From: Pyxicephalus adspersus
Lineage: Eukaryota; Chordata; Amphibia; Anura; Pyxicephalidae
Direction: 5' to 3'
Length of the DNA: 64,000 bases
NCBI RefSeq assembly: GCF_032062135.1
Contig: NC_092866.1
Location: 23,437,547 to 23,501,546, forward strand
Below are positions 46,986 through 60,949 of the stretch, piece by piece. The notes below the pieces were generated by a model. It was not told where the DNA came from and did not search any database. It saw only the letters and a program-made list of their open reading frames with translations. Each line of letters opens with the position of its first letter. Within the stretch, counting starts at the first letter, position 1. Made by a program: the position numbers and the translations under genes.

Positions 46986-49954
46986 ACAAATCTGACTGAT
47001 TCTTTATTATGACCCTTCTTTTCCCTGACTGATATTTGCTGTATATTACATTACAAAAGCCTGGTCCAATATTAAATTTGGGTACTAACACAGCTCGCAT
47101 TTTAAAAAGACCCTGAAATATCTACTAACAAATACAGAGATGTATATTTTGTGTCTTTAACATCTTCACAAATTTTTATCAATCTGCAGATTTGCAATTA
47201 AAGTAAGCAAACATTTTATTTGCAATCACTCAGCTCCTCTTCTTAAAAAACTGAGGGCACAACATATCACCCACACACATTAGAAACTACTGTTAGACTT
47301 TCCCTTTGGCAAAAAGAAATAAAGTGCCATCACTGTAAAGAACTAAAAAGCAGGAAACTGCAGAAGCATGTAATAGGCAAAAGTGGCTGCCCCTAGTACA
47401 TAATAAAAAACAGACTGTTTTTGTTAAACAAGCTACACTGATTACATTTAATATTTATGTAACGGTGATCTCTTTCCTATATGTGTCTAAAATAATTATC
47501 CTTCCCTTTAAGAAAAAAGAAACGATATAAAGTCATAATAAAAAAAGCAACTAAAAAAAAAAAAAGTTAAAAACATTTTAAAAATGTTCTGACAGTATAT
47601 AATTAGGTCGGTATGTACATTGGACATGTCTAAATCACTTAAAAACATTTTTTGGGGGACTAAAAAAAATGGAGAGAATTTGTTTGCTACCGTCATTACG
47701 GAGTGTTGAGAGTGATTGGTCCAGAGAACCACAAGCAAAGAGACTTTCTAGAAAGTGAAAAGAATGAATTGCGAGGACAGTATACAGAAAAGGGGAGCAC
47801 AAGAATAGGTTTAAACAAAGAAACAAGCCTGACCGCCCCTCTTCCTAAGCTGCTTTCCTTCCTTCCATGGTAACCAAACTATTCAGATCACAAAGTCTTG
47901 CTGGGGACAGCAATTTAACTCATTCCCTGCCACACAATGCCTTAAAAAAAATGTTAACATTCCAACTAACATCAATGGTTGCACCGCTAAGCTATTTCTT
48001 ATAACAAAGTCTTTTTGCTGTTAAAGCACAAACCTGCACTCTATACCCAAATCCACTGATATCTCCTTTGTTTCTACTATGTTTTCCTAATTACATCAAA
48101 ATAATTCCAGACTATTTAAATTCCACATGGTGAAGGTCATTACACATTACAAATGAGTAGAGATGTAGTCAGCTCCAAAAGTATTACTTCAAAAAGAAAA
48201 CTATTATCAAAGTCAGATTTCACACAGTATGTAAGGATCTGTTGACAGATACCAAAACATGAGAACTTGAACCAGGACTGGTGGTTGGGACAGGCTGGGC
48301 AGTCCTATGTGTCACATGAGCAGCATATGGAAAGGAAAGATAGGACCTAGCATCTTGTGAGCAGTGTCTTATCAGGATCACGTCTACACCCAATCGCTTT
48401 TTAATACAGATTAATAATACTGGAAACATTTCGTTCATCAGCAAGAATGTTCATTAACAGTTCAATCTGTAGCAGCTGACAAACCAAAACTTTTAGAACT
48501 ATCTTATCTTAACATGACAAAGTCATGAGTAGAACATTTTGTTTTACTGCTGGTATTTGAAAATGTATTTATAAAAATTGTAAGAGATTTTTTTCTAATA
48601 AATTAGACTCTTTGAGCATGGTTCCCAAACTGTTGGCAGATCCTGGGTGCAGTGTGCACTCAGGTACAGCAAACTGCACCATAGTGAATCAGAATTTTAA
48701 ACACTTGTGTGGCCAAAAGTCACTTTTAGGAACTGAGCCAATATCTACGGCAGTTGCATGCAAAAAATGATTTTAACCGCTCCTATTAACTTGAATGGGA
48801 GAGATAGGGACTACAGTTGAGGCCACAGCAGACACATCAGCTAATAATGGCTCTAGAATGGCTCTTAGTTGTTTGATAATGCGGTAAGTTTGTAAGGGTG
48901 TCAGGAATGACCACTATATTACACGTTGGTTGAGGAAAACCTAAAAACATTCACAAAGGTATATATACATACTAAATATATATATAGTATAATACCACAA
49001 AAAATATAAAAGGTTGGTTACAGAATGACACTGTTTAATCTGCTTTATCCTTTCATGTAAGACAACACAGAATAGGTGCTGAGAAAACTTAAAGATATGT
49101 CAGAATTCACACTTACTGAGCATATATTTATATGTTTACATACATATTTAGGAATGTTGTATGTAGATTTATTTTGTTTTTTTAAGCTTACTTAACTGAG
49201 TCATGAAATGTGAAAAATGCAGCTACCCATCAGCAATTTGGTTTTATAATGGCTCTAAATTGTGGATGTTGCTAAGACTGTAACCTGCTTTACCCCCAGG
49301 TACCCAAAGGAGAGGAATGGGTCAGTGTGCCAAATGGTAGTCAGGAGAGGCATGGGAAAATAAATCCTGGGCCCACTCACTGTATACACAAGGCACACAT
49401 TTGTCACAATCCTTGTACACACAAAATATGCTTTAAAGCTAAAATTCAAAAATAACGGAAAACAGTAGGGCACTGCAAGAGGTAAATTCTTCTTTATATC
49501 TAACAATCTTTTTTATGTCTTAGGCAAAACAAGGAGATTTACCTTATTACCTAGGTTACATGTCTGTGCCTAATCCCATGCAGCCTCCTCTGTAAGCCAC
49601 TTATGGCTGCTACCGCAGGCACAGACTTTATAATAGACAATGCAGGGCCAATAGCGACCGGACCAGAAAGAGCTGCAGTGGTTGCTGGGGGAGTCAGGAG
49701 TGAAGCAGGCCATTCTCCTTGTTATGGTCATCCTATGTATTAATGAGCATTTAACCCTTACAACACTGGGTGAGGCCCACTGCACTGAAAGTTATTTGTT
49801 AATCCTGTTTATCTAAAAAATATACTCATTCGTTACATATTCTTTACTGAATGTTGGTATTAAACAACCAGAAACTATTGGGTCAAAAGAAACTGTGAAT
49901 GGAAGAATTTAATGCATATTATAGTATAAAGAGGGCTGGGATTTAGGAGTTTGT

Positions 49955-50165
49955 CAAATCAAGTCCAATGCACAGAGTACTGTGGTCAGGAAAATGATAT
50001 GGCTCAGGAGTGCATAAAGCACAGAGTGCAGGGCTTAGAAGTGTACATTTTACAGAACAAATGTTTCTGGAATGCACATCACAGAGGGAAAGGCTCTGGA
50101 GTGTATAATGTACAGAGCGCAGGAATCAGGACAGTATACCGGACAAAGTCTAGGTGTCAGAAATA
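49955..50165. repeat. Degenerate minisatellite, units of about 29-33 bp
   Basis: Successive units follow the pattern (G/A)TG.A.A.T..ACAGAG.(G/C).AGG..T.(A/T)GGA; for example GTGTATAATGTACAGAGCGC then AGGAATCAGGA. About six units are readable. The open frame across it (49951-50166) is a by-product. Confidence 0.6.
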
Positions 50166-50609
50166 AGTAACACACAGGCCAGTGTACAACCAAACTAAAT
50201 CCCGCTTCTCCAAAACCCTCTCAATACAGATCTCCTGCCTCAAATCCCAGTCAATACAGTTCTACTCCTTCCTTCACTTTAAACAAAAAATACAAAGGCA
50301 GAGCTCAGTAAGGGAAAAGTCGTCCCCTCATCTGTGACACATTAAGCCAAAGAGAAGGCTCTTTTGGCTCTGAACTTCTAACTTCTGGTTACAAGCCAGC
50401 ACTACCAGTGTAAGCAGCACTGCAATACCTAAACTTATAAAAAGTCAGTTGGCTGAAGCACTGGGACTAGTTTGAGATATCACCCCAATGCCCCCCCCCC
50501 CCTCCTCCTTTATATTCAAAAATTCTTCTTCAATTTTTCTGGCCTTATATATGACAAGTAGGGTCCCTCCTCCTCTCCTTTAGCATTGGTAGTAAGTGAT
50601 CATCTAAAC

Positions 50610-50940
50610 CAGTGGTCGTCAAACCGTTAGGACCTACGGACCAATAAATGCATGGAATCTGTACAGCGCATGGGCGGGGAGCCGTGTGTCACTTAAGGGG
50701 GAAGAAACCTCCCCCATAGTAATGTCATGATGCCAGAATCCGTCCATTCTCCCAATGCAGGTCTAAGTCCAGAGACACAACCTGCCCACCTTCCTGAGCC
50801 TGTGATGGGAAAGTGTTGTGAGTTGTTGACGAGTTGTGTCCATACAGAGGACATGGTCTGCGGCTCTGGCCGGTGCACCCCCCAGTGGGGTCCTTTTTTT
50901 TGACCCAGCCAAAGCCTGGACCACCGGTTGGCGACCATTG
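50610..50940. mobile_element. hAT-type element (CAGTGGTCGCC family), copy 4
   Basis: The ends CAGTGGTCGTCAAACC and GGTTGGCGACCATTG are flanked by ATCTAAAC and ATCCAAAC, an 8-bp target duplication with one mismatch. The interior matches the copies at 15171 and 31364. Three minus-strand apparent ORFs inside it are repeat by-products. Confidence 0.85.
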
Positions 50941-53282
50941 ATCCAAACCCTGCTCAATGCAACATTGTCCTGTTAACCTAGGCTGTAAAATGGTGCACCT
51001 CAAGCTAAGTGGTTGAATGATGCTAATGGCCCATAGAGATGGACAATTCCAAGGATACAGTTAGAACAAACATTAAAAAAATCTGTCTTTCACATATATC
51101 ATATATCAAGAACGTTGAGGTACCTCTGAATCTGGGGTTGCTCTGGCATGTAAATATCCCCACCCCCCTTTCAGGTGTTGAAGACCCAACTTAAAGTTTC
51201 TTCTACTTAAAACCAACCTGTTTTTGCCCATTCAGAGAAAAGAAACAAGTTTTATCCCTGCGCTAAATACCTTTCTTCAATGTGCGCCAAAAAGCCAGAG
51301 CAAAGAAAACTGATATTTCTAGGTATGTATGTGATGTGGTGCGACCATTGACTCTAGTGACTTCCAGCTCATATATGGCCTGCCTATCGCCCCCAGAGCA
51401 AAAGGAAGGTAAGTGTATGTGTAAGATGAATTCTGCAGTAAAGTCAACCTGTTGCTTAGCCCTGCATGTGCAAAGCACACATTCACTTTAAACTTGCATG
51501 TTGGCCAAGGTGGCTGCCTTTAACCTTGATGGGCCACCAATAATAAGGTTTGGAATGCAAGTGTATAGCCAGGCTCTAAGATCAGAAAGTTGATCTTTTA
51601 AATATATAGCGGAATGATGAAGGATTCAGTATTCCTTTAACACTGAACTGGTAAATAACCCAGAGGTACCTAGTATGTGGATTCAGCTGCAGTTGGGTTC
51701 AGTAATTGTACTTCAAGTTTGTTTTAAATACATTTATTATCATCTAACAAGCCATATCATCTCCTCAATTTATGGTAGACTGTACTGAAAACTGTGGTAA
51801 GACACCTACACAATCTATATTCACCAGTATATTCACACACGCATATATATGAAAAAAACGTATTATTAAAATAACTCAATACAATTCAACCTGCTGTTCA
51901 ACAGCCCAAGAATAGCTGTTAGATTTGTTTTTTTTCCCATTGTAAACTAAGAAGGCATCACTTTATATAGCAGAGACACATCGCTCTGTGACATGCTTTA
52001 AAAAATATATCATGTACATACATCTACTGTAAGCAGCAGATTTCCATTCTTACATTGAAGAATAGTCTTCTTTCACTTGTCCTGTAATGATTAACAGCTT
52101 CAGGAAAACCAGCAATACAATCTGTGGTATTAACAACCTGTATCCAGGATCTGGAGAGCCAGAAAATCACATTTACTTTAACAATTTAATAACATCCACT
52201 TTAACGAGAAGAGAAAAAAAAGAAAAATAAATATCTATTGCTCCGTTTTGTTTTACACTGATAATTCCAGGTTTTGGCATTCAATATTTGTACTTTTATC
52301 AAAAATAATGGGTGATCTAACTAAGCCGACTCCCGCCCAAGCGTTATTGAGCGTTGGTATTGACAAATTTGTTACAAATTTTTGTGAATAATTGTGAATC
52401 ATTTTTTTTGCGTTAAGATTAGCTACAGGCAGGAGTATGGCAAAGTAATAAATCCCCCAACCTGTCTGAGAAAGTTTTACTTAATAATTATTATAAGAAA
52501 AAAGAATTACAGATTTCTCACTCAGTTAGGAAGTTTATTAAATGCTGGCAAACATGGTTGATACATTATTTATATTGAAACATTTTAGTAGGAAAACCTT
52601 TGGTTAATTTACCTTTTTGTTTTCAGATGGAATTTATTAAGGTAAAATGTCAATTTAAGATCAATGCACAGGTTTGAAAAGATATTTTAAAACATCACGA
52701 TACAATGTATGAAACAGAACTATTGTTATGACTATCCCCTTGTTTTCTCTTTGTTGTTGCTTTTTTTATTTATTCCTTTTTAACTTTATTTTGATACCTT
52801 TTACATTTAGTTGTTAGTTGTGTGGATGTACATATGTCTTTATATTTAAATTCAGCACTTTTTTTGTTTACACCTGTTATATTGTAACATATAATTTTAA
52901 AAACCCAATTAAAATGGATAAAAAAGTTTTAAGCATTTTTTAGGAATAAATGCTTTTTCACCCCCAAATTGGGTTTTTAGACATTGAAGACACACCCTAA
53001 AAACTGTGTAAATACCAGCCAGCACATGCTATGTATCACATAGCATGAGTGGTGCTGTCAAAACACAGCCACTCCAGTGTTAGTTGATCTTTGCAGATGG
53101 TCTTCAAGTGTCATTAGGAAATACAATGTAACAATTGAGCAACAATGTAACAATTGTAACATCATATTTACTATTTCATTCATAGGTGGATCAAAAGGGT
53201 GAAATTGGATCTGCAATAAATGTCATTTAAAGAATTTTTAAACTTGAAAACATTTACCATTTTCAAGCTTTTTTTTCCCATT

Positions 53283-53344
53283 TTTATTATTATTAATTAA
53301 CAGGATTTATACAGAGCCAACATATTATGCAGCGCTGTACATTA
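53283..53344 (-). repeat. Short LINE-type 3' tail
   Basis: TTATTATTATTAATTAACAG, GATTTATACAGAGCC and AACATATTATGCAGCGCTGTACATTA are the same tail in minus orientation. Confidence 0.7.
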
Positions 53345-53493
53345 GGGACGCAGATGCCGGACGGCATCGCCAGGGGATGCCGCAGGCTTTTGGGGACTAG
53401 GTAAGCCCTATACAATTCACTCCAAGTGTGGGGTTACCGCTTTTGGTACTGAAAAATAACCCCAAGCCACACTCGGGAATACGGCCAGGGAGG
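53345..53493. repeat. Partial CCTCCCTGGC-family MITE
   Basis: GGGGTTACCGCTTTTGGTAC, AAGCCACACTCGGGAATACG and the end GGCCAGGGAGG match the element at 43958-44347 in reverse. It directly abuts a LINE-type tail ending at about 53345. Confidence 0.7.
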
Positions 53494-53872
53494 TTTGTAC
53501 AGTGCAGTTTAATCCTCAAGTGCACCCAACCTCTGTGCCATGCAGTTGGGTCTGGTTGCAGTTGAACTGCTTTCTAATCGCTGCAAACTTAGGCTGAACA
53601 CCATTGCATTTAAGTCAATATAAGTGGCTGGCCGCAAGGGCATCCAGAATCAATATTTTATTTTCCGCAACCACAGTAGCAATTCACTGAAACTGTACCA
53701 CAACCTCCTACAACTGCTTGCCAACAGTTGTTCCCAACAACTCCATTTCAGTCGAATCAGAATCTGATTCTACCAGTAACAACTTCCACTCTTAGAAGGA
53801 TAACACTGACTTGCCCTTCTGTATAAAGCCAACAGAAATAAATAGGGACTAAGGAACCTTGTCCCTCCCATA

Positions 53873-54080
53873 GGGCCTGATTTAAACAAGTTTTCCAAGG
53901 ATGGAGAGGACACACTTTCATCAGTGAACTTGGGTGATCCAGGAAACCTGGGATGGATCTGGTTCAGGATTGAGAACATTTGCTAATGAATAAAAAAATG
54001 ACTTAAAGTGCCGGATCACCCAGGTTCACCAATGAAAGTGTATCTTCCCCAGCCTTGAAGACCTTTATTAAATCAGGCCC
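53873..54080. repeat. Fold-back element, distal copy
   Basis: It runs from GGGCCTGATTTAAACAAGTT to CTTTATTAAATCAGGCCCC, with CATCAGTGAACTTGGGTGATCC in one arm and GGATCACCCAGGTTCACC in the other. This shows that the family is not limited to the cyclase introns. Confidence 0.82.
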
Positions 54081-55234
54081 CTGGTGTCTGTAACATAGAT
54101 GGACTTATTTCTAGTTCTTTAGAGAACAAATAAATAGGAATAGTTTAGTTTACAAGATTTTCAGCAAGATCATACTGGAGTTTTCAACAGATATAATAAA
54201 GTTATTTTAATACCAGTAACCTTACCAGTGGAAAAAAAACGTAAACAAAAGGTACTATTTTACCCCTTAATCCACCCTGACCAGTCATAATGAACTACTT
54301 TCTCACCATCTCTCTTTTTTTCTATTTTTGTGTGATTTAAACAATTTTTTTTTTGTTTTTGTGTGCAAGTGTCACATTTCACAAAAACAAAACACAAAAC
54401 CAGTGAAAAAAAGTATGTTTGTATATTTTATTACTACAAACTGACACCAGAAACATTTTTGTATGCTTCACTGCTGGTACAAGATGACCAATATAGATAT
54501 AGAAGTCTGTTTAATGTTTTAATTTCCGTAGAGGAACAAGATGATGATATCACAAAGCCAATATATTTTGGAAGATTTTTATTACGATTGTCTAAAAAGT
54601 AAAGTCTTTTAGCTGATTTAGGTCTATAAACATCACTACACATGCTGGGTAAGAGCATGGACATAAAAAGCCAGCCATGTTTTTACACAGAACTTAGATT
54701 TTGGACAGAGAGGATGATGTTTTAGAAATTAAACAGACTACCAGCAAAGTACATAGTGGCCTATATACTCAGAAAAACATGTTCCAAGCAAGGAGGTCAA
54801 CAGTAAAATAAAGAAAACCATATCACACAGAAAAAAATAATAAATTTTCAATCTGGACAAAACAGAACGGCTAATGATAGAAACAGAAAGGTAAAGGTCG
54901 CTTAAGGAAAAGAAAATGTTCCCAAATTTAGATCACCACTTCACCATGAGTGCACCTGTTGTCCCCTGGTACCATTGAACACATTTAACTGTGAAATTAA
55001 AACTTATACATTTAGGTGTACTTTTGTAGCTATATTTATTTTGCCATCACTTGAAAGATAAAGTTCAACTAAACTTTAAAATATAATATTAAACCCAAAG
55101 TTGAAGCCCACAACAAATCAGTTTCCTGACATGCAAAATATTACCTTATCTGAGAGACAAACTTTTTTCTGCAGCTTTGAAGAAGCCATTTTGAATGGAA
55201 GCCATAGAATTAGTTAAACCATACACAATCATAT

Positions 55235-55955
55235 ATGCAACATCTCCAAAATCCACCCCTACCTGTACCTAGAGACCACAAAACTCTTTGTACATGCTCT
55301 CATGCTCTGGACTACTGTAACCTCCTCCTCTCTGGTATTCCACTAACCCGACTCTCTCCTCCACAATCTATTATGAATTCTGCAGCCAGACTCATCCATC
55401 CTTCCCTCCTCTCCTCTTCCGCTGCATCTCTTTGTATTACTCTTCATTGGCTTCCATTTCACCTTAGAATCAAATTCAAGCTCCTGTGCTTTGCCTTCAA
55501 ATCCCCCCCACAGTTCTTGCCCCACTTACCTTTCTGACCTGGAAAAAAAAATTCTCATCCAGCCGCTCTCTTCCCTCCTCCAATGTCCTACCAAAAAATT
55601 CCTCTTTCATAACCTCATCACACGCACAGCTCCAAGACTTTTCTAGAGCTGCCCCAACTCTCTAGAATGGTCTTCCTTGTCCTATTTGTCTTGCTCCTAC
55701 TTTCTGCACATTTAAAAGAGCACTCAAAATTGCCTACCTATCTTCTTTTGTCACTTGAACCCTCACTACTTACCCACCATTCCATACCCTCCTTCCTAGT
55801 GTGTGCTGCTTCCCCACCTCTTCTGGGCAGGGTCCTCTCCTCTTACTGTGTCACTGTCTGCATCTGTCATTTGCAACCCCTATTTATTGTACAACTCTGC
55901 AAAATATGTTGGCGCCATATACTGTTTATTATTATTATTATTATTATTACTAATA
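55235..55955 (+). pseudogene. LINE (L2/CR1-type) 3' end with reverse-transcriptase remnant
   Basis: Positions 55235-55537 encode LDYCNLLLSGIPLTRL, NSAARLIHPSLLSS and LHWLPFHLRIKFKLLCFAFK, which are hallmark motifs of the C-terminal reverse transcriptase in L2/CR1-type LINEs. Frame breaks follow. The 3' part has GGGCAGGGTCCTCTCCTCTT, CCCTATTTATTGTACAACTC and GTTGGCGCCATATACTG, and ends in an (ATT)n run at about 55925-55949. The copy is 5'-truncated and not functional. Confidence 0.85.
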
Positions 55956-57888
55956 CGGTTAAAAAAGGTTCTCTCTCAAGTTTCATTTCTCTTGACAATA
56001 ATTTGCTAAATAAAAATGCAAAACAAACCTTCTAGCCAGTTACTGGATGTCCCTCTCCCATGCATTGCATGGTTTACTGATTGAGCCTGCCCCTTACAGT
56101 TATACAAATAAATACATAGGGATTGTTAGAAAGCATATAAATAACAAATAAAAGTTGTCCAAAATCTGTCCCCCAACTTTCTTTTTTTCATTAGTCATCA
56201 TCTTTGTTATTCTTTTTGCATTCCATTTTCTGTACAAATATGACATTTTAGTCAATGGCATTGGTTTACACCAAGTTTGCATGACATAAACTATGTTTCT
56301 TTATATTGAAAGCTTTTACAGCTGAACACACTAACATTTATGTACATTTATGTACATTTAACTACATGAAAAACTTGCTAGACTGCACCTGTAATGATTT
56401 TTACAAATAATAAGTAAAGCCTTGTTTACAGTAGCTAAAGCAATAAAATCACTAATACATGTATTCCCTACAAAATGAAACCTTACAATCTTCCCTTTTA
56501 TGTCTACAAAACGATCTAAACTAACTGGGTGACTGTTATATAAAAGTATGCCCCCTCCCCTATTTTTACCTTTTTGAATCTTAGGTAGTTGATTTTTTTA
56601 GACCTCTTTTAGCCACTTCCTAACTACATTCTCCCAGCTGCACAGAATTGTTGCTGCTTCCAACTGCAACAGTGAACAATTATTACTCGGTGTGTCAGCT
56701 CAGCCACCTATATTATCCATCTGGATGCATGTGTTACCCTCCATGGCTCACCTATATGGCAAGATCACCAGCTGTTAATTTTAGGAAAACTGAAGATTTA
56801 AAAAGACTAAAAACATTTTTTTAAAATTACATTGACATGTCAAAGTTTGTCATAGTGTCTGGGTTCTCACTTTTTCCCATTTTTAAAGTTAGGGTTTAAA
56901 AAAAAGGGAAGGTTGTTGCACTTTTATTGCCATCTCCATCCCCCTGAATTGTGATCCAGTGACCTCATCCTTACGTCTTTGGAATTTAGGTTGATAATGG
57001 CTGGAGAGGGGCTTGTGAACAGAAAGTTGTGGTAATGCCCACATCCAATGTTACACCTCCATAAATCTATTTTTCTATTCTAACACATACTTTAAGTAAA
57101 ATTTATTCCACATATTCTTGCTTCACTTTTTAATTACAGAGACAACAAAATGTTATTCTTGCAACATTAGTTTTTAAACTTACTGCTACTGATGTTGGTC
57201 AACATGTACAGTAGCTCAAACGTTTGCTAATTCACAGGTTTATATTTGAATATTTCATGTTTCAGTGACAAATAGGTTTCACTGCCAGTGATTTTGTGCA
57301 ACACATTTTATTGGACCTGAATAACTAGGTCATGCTGAATCATTCATTTTAATCAATTATATAATATATTCACACAACCAGTCATATAAGTTCACTGCTG
57401 ATGACCAAAAGACAGTGTAGTGCCTTTTCTTTTTTATGTTATCTATTGTTTCATCACAGTAAAGCTACGTACATGACATCCACCCACGATGACAGATTGA
57501 TGAACAACCAATCAAGAATCGTGATAACATAAAAATAGTTTCCATAAGAGATGCTTTGCCAAAACTTTCAACAATATTCATATTCAAGTATACTCCTAAT
57601 GTGTAACATCTTTAGCTAACAAATATAATACTTCAACCACTTCCAGTTCAACAAAAAAAAAGCGAAAACAACATGTAGCTATGCAGAAGTTGCTGAAATA
57701 TGAACAATTCTTGTACTCAGCCCAGAGGAAGTGGTTTCCAGGCAAGTGAGACAGACTAATCAGAGGCAGCAACCTCCAATGTATGCTGAACCACCACTGA
57801 CAGATTGTTCTGTTGATCGAGCCTTCCGAATGAAACTGCTGTTTATAGCTTGCAGAGATAAGGTTCATGTATGTGTATAACACAAATA

Positions 57889-58020
57889 AAACGGAACTAA
57901 ACTTTAACTAAAATTTAAAACAATTCTCAGCAAGCAGGTAAGTTTGTTTTATTGCAGTATGTATATAGTTGTTCTCTTCTGTAATAAAACAAAGTTACCT
58001 GCTTGTTCTCATTTTTTTTT
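57889..58020. repeat. Fold-back structure
   Basis: CAAGCAGGTAAGTTTGTTTT plus ATTGCAG (57931-57957) pairs with 57979-58005 at 25 of 27 positions, with a loop of 21 bases. Weaker complementarity extends outward. It is likely a small non-autonomous element. Confidence 0.65.
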
Positions 58021-58395
58021 TAATATGTTGTACACTGCACTTTTTATTTTTTGATATTGTACACTGAACGACACAGGTGTATGATCCCAGCATGGCTTTC
58101 TGCTTGGCATAACATAAAGAGGAACTAAACTCAGTAGTGGGTGGTGAGCTTCTGCCATAATGCTGTGCATGCTTGCTGATTATGGCACAGACTTACACAT
58201 TTGCAACCACCTTGCAGTGATAACAGGTTCAGACCCGTTACTGCCGCATCAGCTCCATGACAAACTTCAAAAAAAAAAAAAAAGATGGCAATCTTCTTTG
58301 GCCATTGAATGGCCTCTGGTAATGTAATTCTGTAGCACTACTGCACACAAAGCCGAACTCAGACCTACATGGCACGTGTGCTGTACAGTGTAGAG

Positions 58396-59079
58396 CAGGG
58401 GTGTCAAACTCAAATACACAGAGGGACAAAATTAAAAACTTCAGACAAAGTTGCGGGACAACCTTGACATTTATTGAAAAAATTGTGGAAATTTTTCCTT
58501 CCCATTAGATATAAACCTTTTTCATATGGAAACAGAGGTTGTGCTTCACATTCAATCTGGAACAACCTTATAATAGAGAAAGAGGCATAAAAAATTTTTT
58601 TTAATTTTTTTTAAGATAAAGTCCTATGTCTCTTTCTCTATTTGTAGCCTTCTGAGTTAAATTTCAATGGTAACCTTTTTGCACAGGCTAACAACAATAA
58701 TAACAATATTCTTCTATGAAAATCCAACTATTCAAGTCCATGCCTTGGAGTAGCAAGGAAAAGTACAGCTGAGGGGGAGTGCTGAAAATGCCAGACGCGG
58801 CCAATGCGGAGCTAAATGTTATGAGTGGCCTGTCGCTGGAACTCCCTCTTCATTGAAATAGGGCCGCTACTAAAATTCCCAGAATTATTTGCGTCTATAA
58901 AACAGTCCAATGCGGGGCCACGCATAGGCAGAGAGCCCGCTGGTCTATAGACACCAGGAATTGTGGTAGCAGTGCTATTTCAATGCAGTGGCAGGCCAGC
59001 ATATTTAGGATTCCTTTGGGGGGCAAAAAAATGGACACTGGGGGCCATATTTGGCCCCCGGGCCAGAGTTTGACACCCC
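58396..59079. mobile_element. hAT-type element (CAGGGGTGTCAAACTC family)
   Basis: It begins CAGGGGTGTCAAACTC and ends GGCCAGAGTTTGACACCCC, an inverted repeat of at least 15 bp. It is about 680 bp. The right part (GCCACGCATAGGCAGAGAGC onward) recurs at 29505-29672. I could not confirm a target duplication. Minus-strand ORFs at 58895-59214 are by-products. Confidence 0.8.
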
Positions 59080-60745
59080 CCATGTTAGGGTTAAAACAAA
59101 AACCCCCAAAAGGCCAGGGCTTTTTTTATGTCTCCTTTGCCAGTTAATGCTACCTCCTGGTGACTTTTTGTTTTTTAAGTTTAGGTCTACTTGAACTTTT
59201 AAATGCATGTACAAGACTTAATCTTTCCGGCCTGACCAAGACAGGGAACCCAAAAGAGGATGGGGTAAAGATGACAATGCCAGTAAAGCTGCAAGAACAG
59301 GGAAGTTTAGTTAAAAATCTGCAAACAGGAAGGTACGTTTATTTTACTAACCTCACCTGTCCTTTCTACAATACAGGACCTGCCTGGTCACAGTTATTTC
59401 ATTTTTAACTTTCATTTTACTTTATCAGCTTTGCAGGCTTTTACCTAAACGGGAAACAAAGCCTTTTGAAATGTGCTACACTGATCTTGCAGTTAGAATA
59501 TTTAAACAGGTAATGTCCATTGCAATTTACAATCCAAAAATGTATCATTTCGATGTGACATTAATGATGTTTGCCACAAAGTCAGTATCACTAAACAGCA
59601 CATGATTTAGCTTCCTGTTTTTTCTATTATTAGAGTTGTGTATAGTTAGATGTATATGATTATTCAGTATCTCAATATCAGTATTATTCCAGTATTTATG
59701 ATCTGCAAAAAGCGATCATAGACTGTTCAGATTTGATGCTTTTCCAGTTATTGGTAATTGATTAACCATCTTTACAGAACTGTCAGGTGAATGTTAAAAA
59801 GATTTAAAAAAATAATTCATATTTAGAACAAACTCATGTTCCTCCAAGTGTAACTCCACTTTAGTTGATAAAATCTATGTACATTACACAGCTATTACCA
59901 AACTGTTGCAGATTTATACTGTTCCCTGTTCTATTCCACCATGTCCTTTGCAAAATGAATCCTGAACAGGAACGGTTGAATCAGAATGAGCACATCACCT
60001 ATATAGCTGGGCAGCCTGTTCTGTTCTATGGAGAGGGGAGGACGGGTGAGGGAAGTGGAGGCTACATTGGTCTCCTTAGAGGTAAATTGTCAAGTAATCT
60101 GGCACTATGGATGGCTAAACAATGTAGTTGGACACCTATACCAAAGCTAGATTTTCACCCAAAACAATCACGAGCCAAAGCAGACAAATAACTGGCAACC
60201 TATCTTTGATATTACAGATATATACGGTTTGTACAAAAAATGTTTTTCTAACCTCCATCACAATGTCTCAGGGACTCTTGTTATTTGCACTTCTGAATAT
60301 AAGTACCCTATGCACTTACATGTTATCTTCCAAATGTACTACTATTGAAATATGTATGTGTATGCCATTTCCACTGCTTAATCACAATAAAATATATTCA
60401 AAATTAGCATTTTTCTTGTATCTGCTTATTTTGTTAATTCATTTTTTGCAATCCAAGTAAGAAAAGAATACAAAAAAAAGAATGAAAGAATTGGTAAGAA
60501 AAAGTTTTTAAAATTAGGAGAGTAACAGTGGGAATAGCGCTGCACCCTAATTGTTTAAAGAGGTTCAGTGGCCAGACTATTCATGTTCAATCTTCCCATG
60601 AGACTTTTTGTGCTTTTAAAGTGTGTAGCCTCAGGACACTTGAAAGCCCTGAGACAGAGGCTGGGTGATGCCACTTTGAAAGTGTTATTAACGGTCCCTT
60701 GAAAAACTCCCAGCAGAGATGCATCAACACAGAAAGTGATTAGGC

Positions 60746-60949
60746 CAGGGGTGCCCAACACGTGGATCACGTTCTACCAGTAGATCGCAAAGGCAACGCG
60801 AGTAGATCACGGAGCCCTGCCTTTCAAAATAAACTCTACCGCACACAGGAGTTATTAAGTCTAAATACCGTTGTTGGTGGATCATTTTGACTTTTTGACT
60901 TTGTCAATTTTAAAGTAGCTCGCAAGCCAAATAAGTGTGGGTACCCCCG
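60746..60949. mobile_element. hAT-type element (CAGGGGTGCCCAAC family)
   Basis: It begins CAGGGGTGCCCAACACGTGG and ends GTGGGTACCCCCG. The flanks GATTAGGC and GATTAGAC form an 8-bp target duplication with one mismatch. It is about 204 bp, and the interior has TCTACCAGTAGATCGC. No coding capacity. Confidence 0.82.

Noticed and set aside
55667..56035. 122-residue hydrophobic open frame
   Set aside because: It is the 3' untranslated part and ATT tail of the LINE read in a chance frame; the poly-Ile stretch is the ATT repeat.
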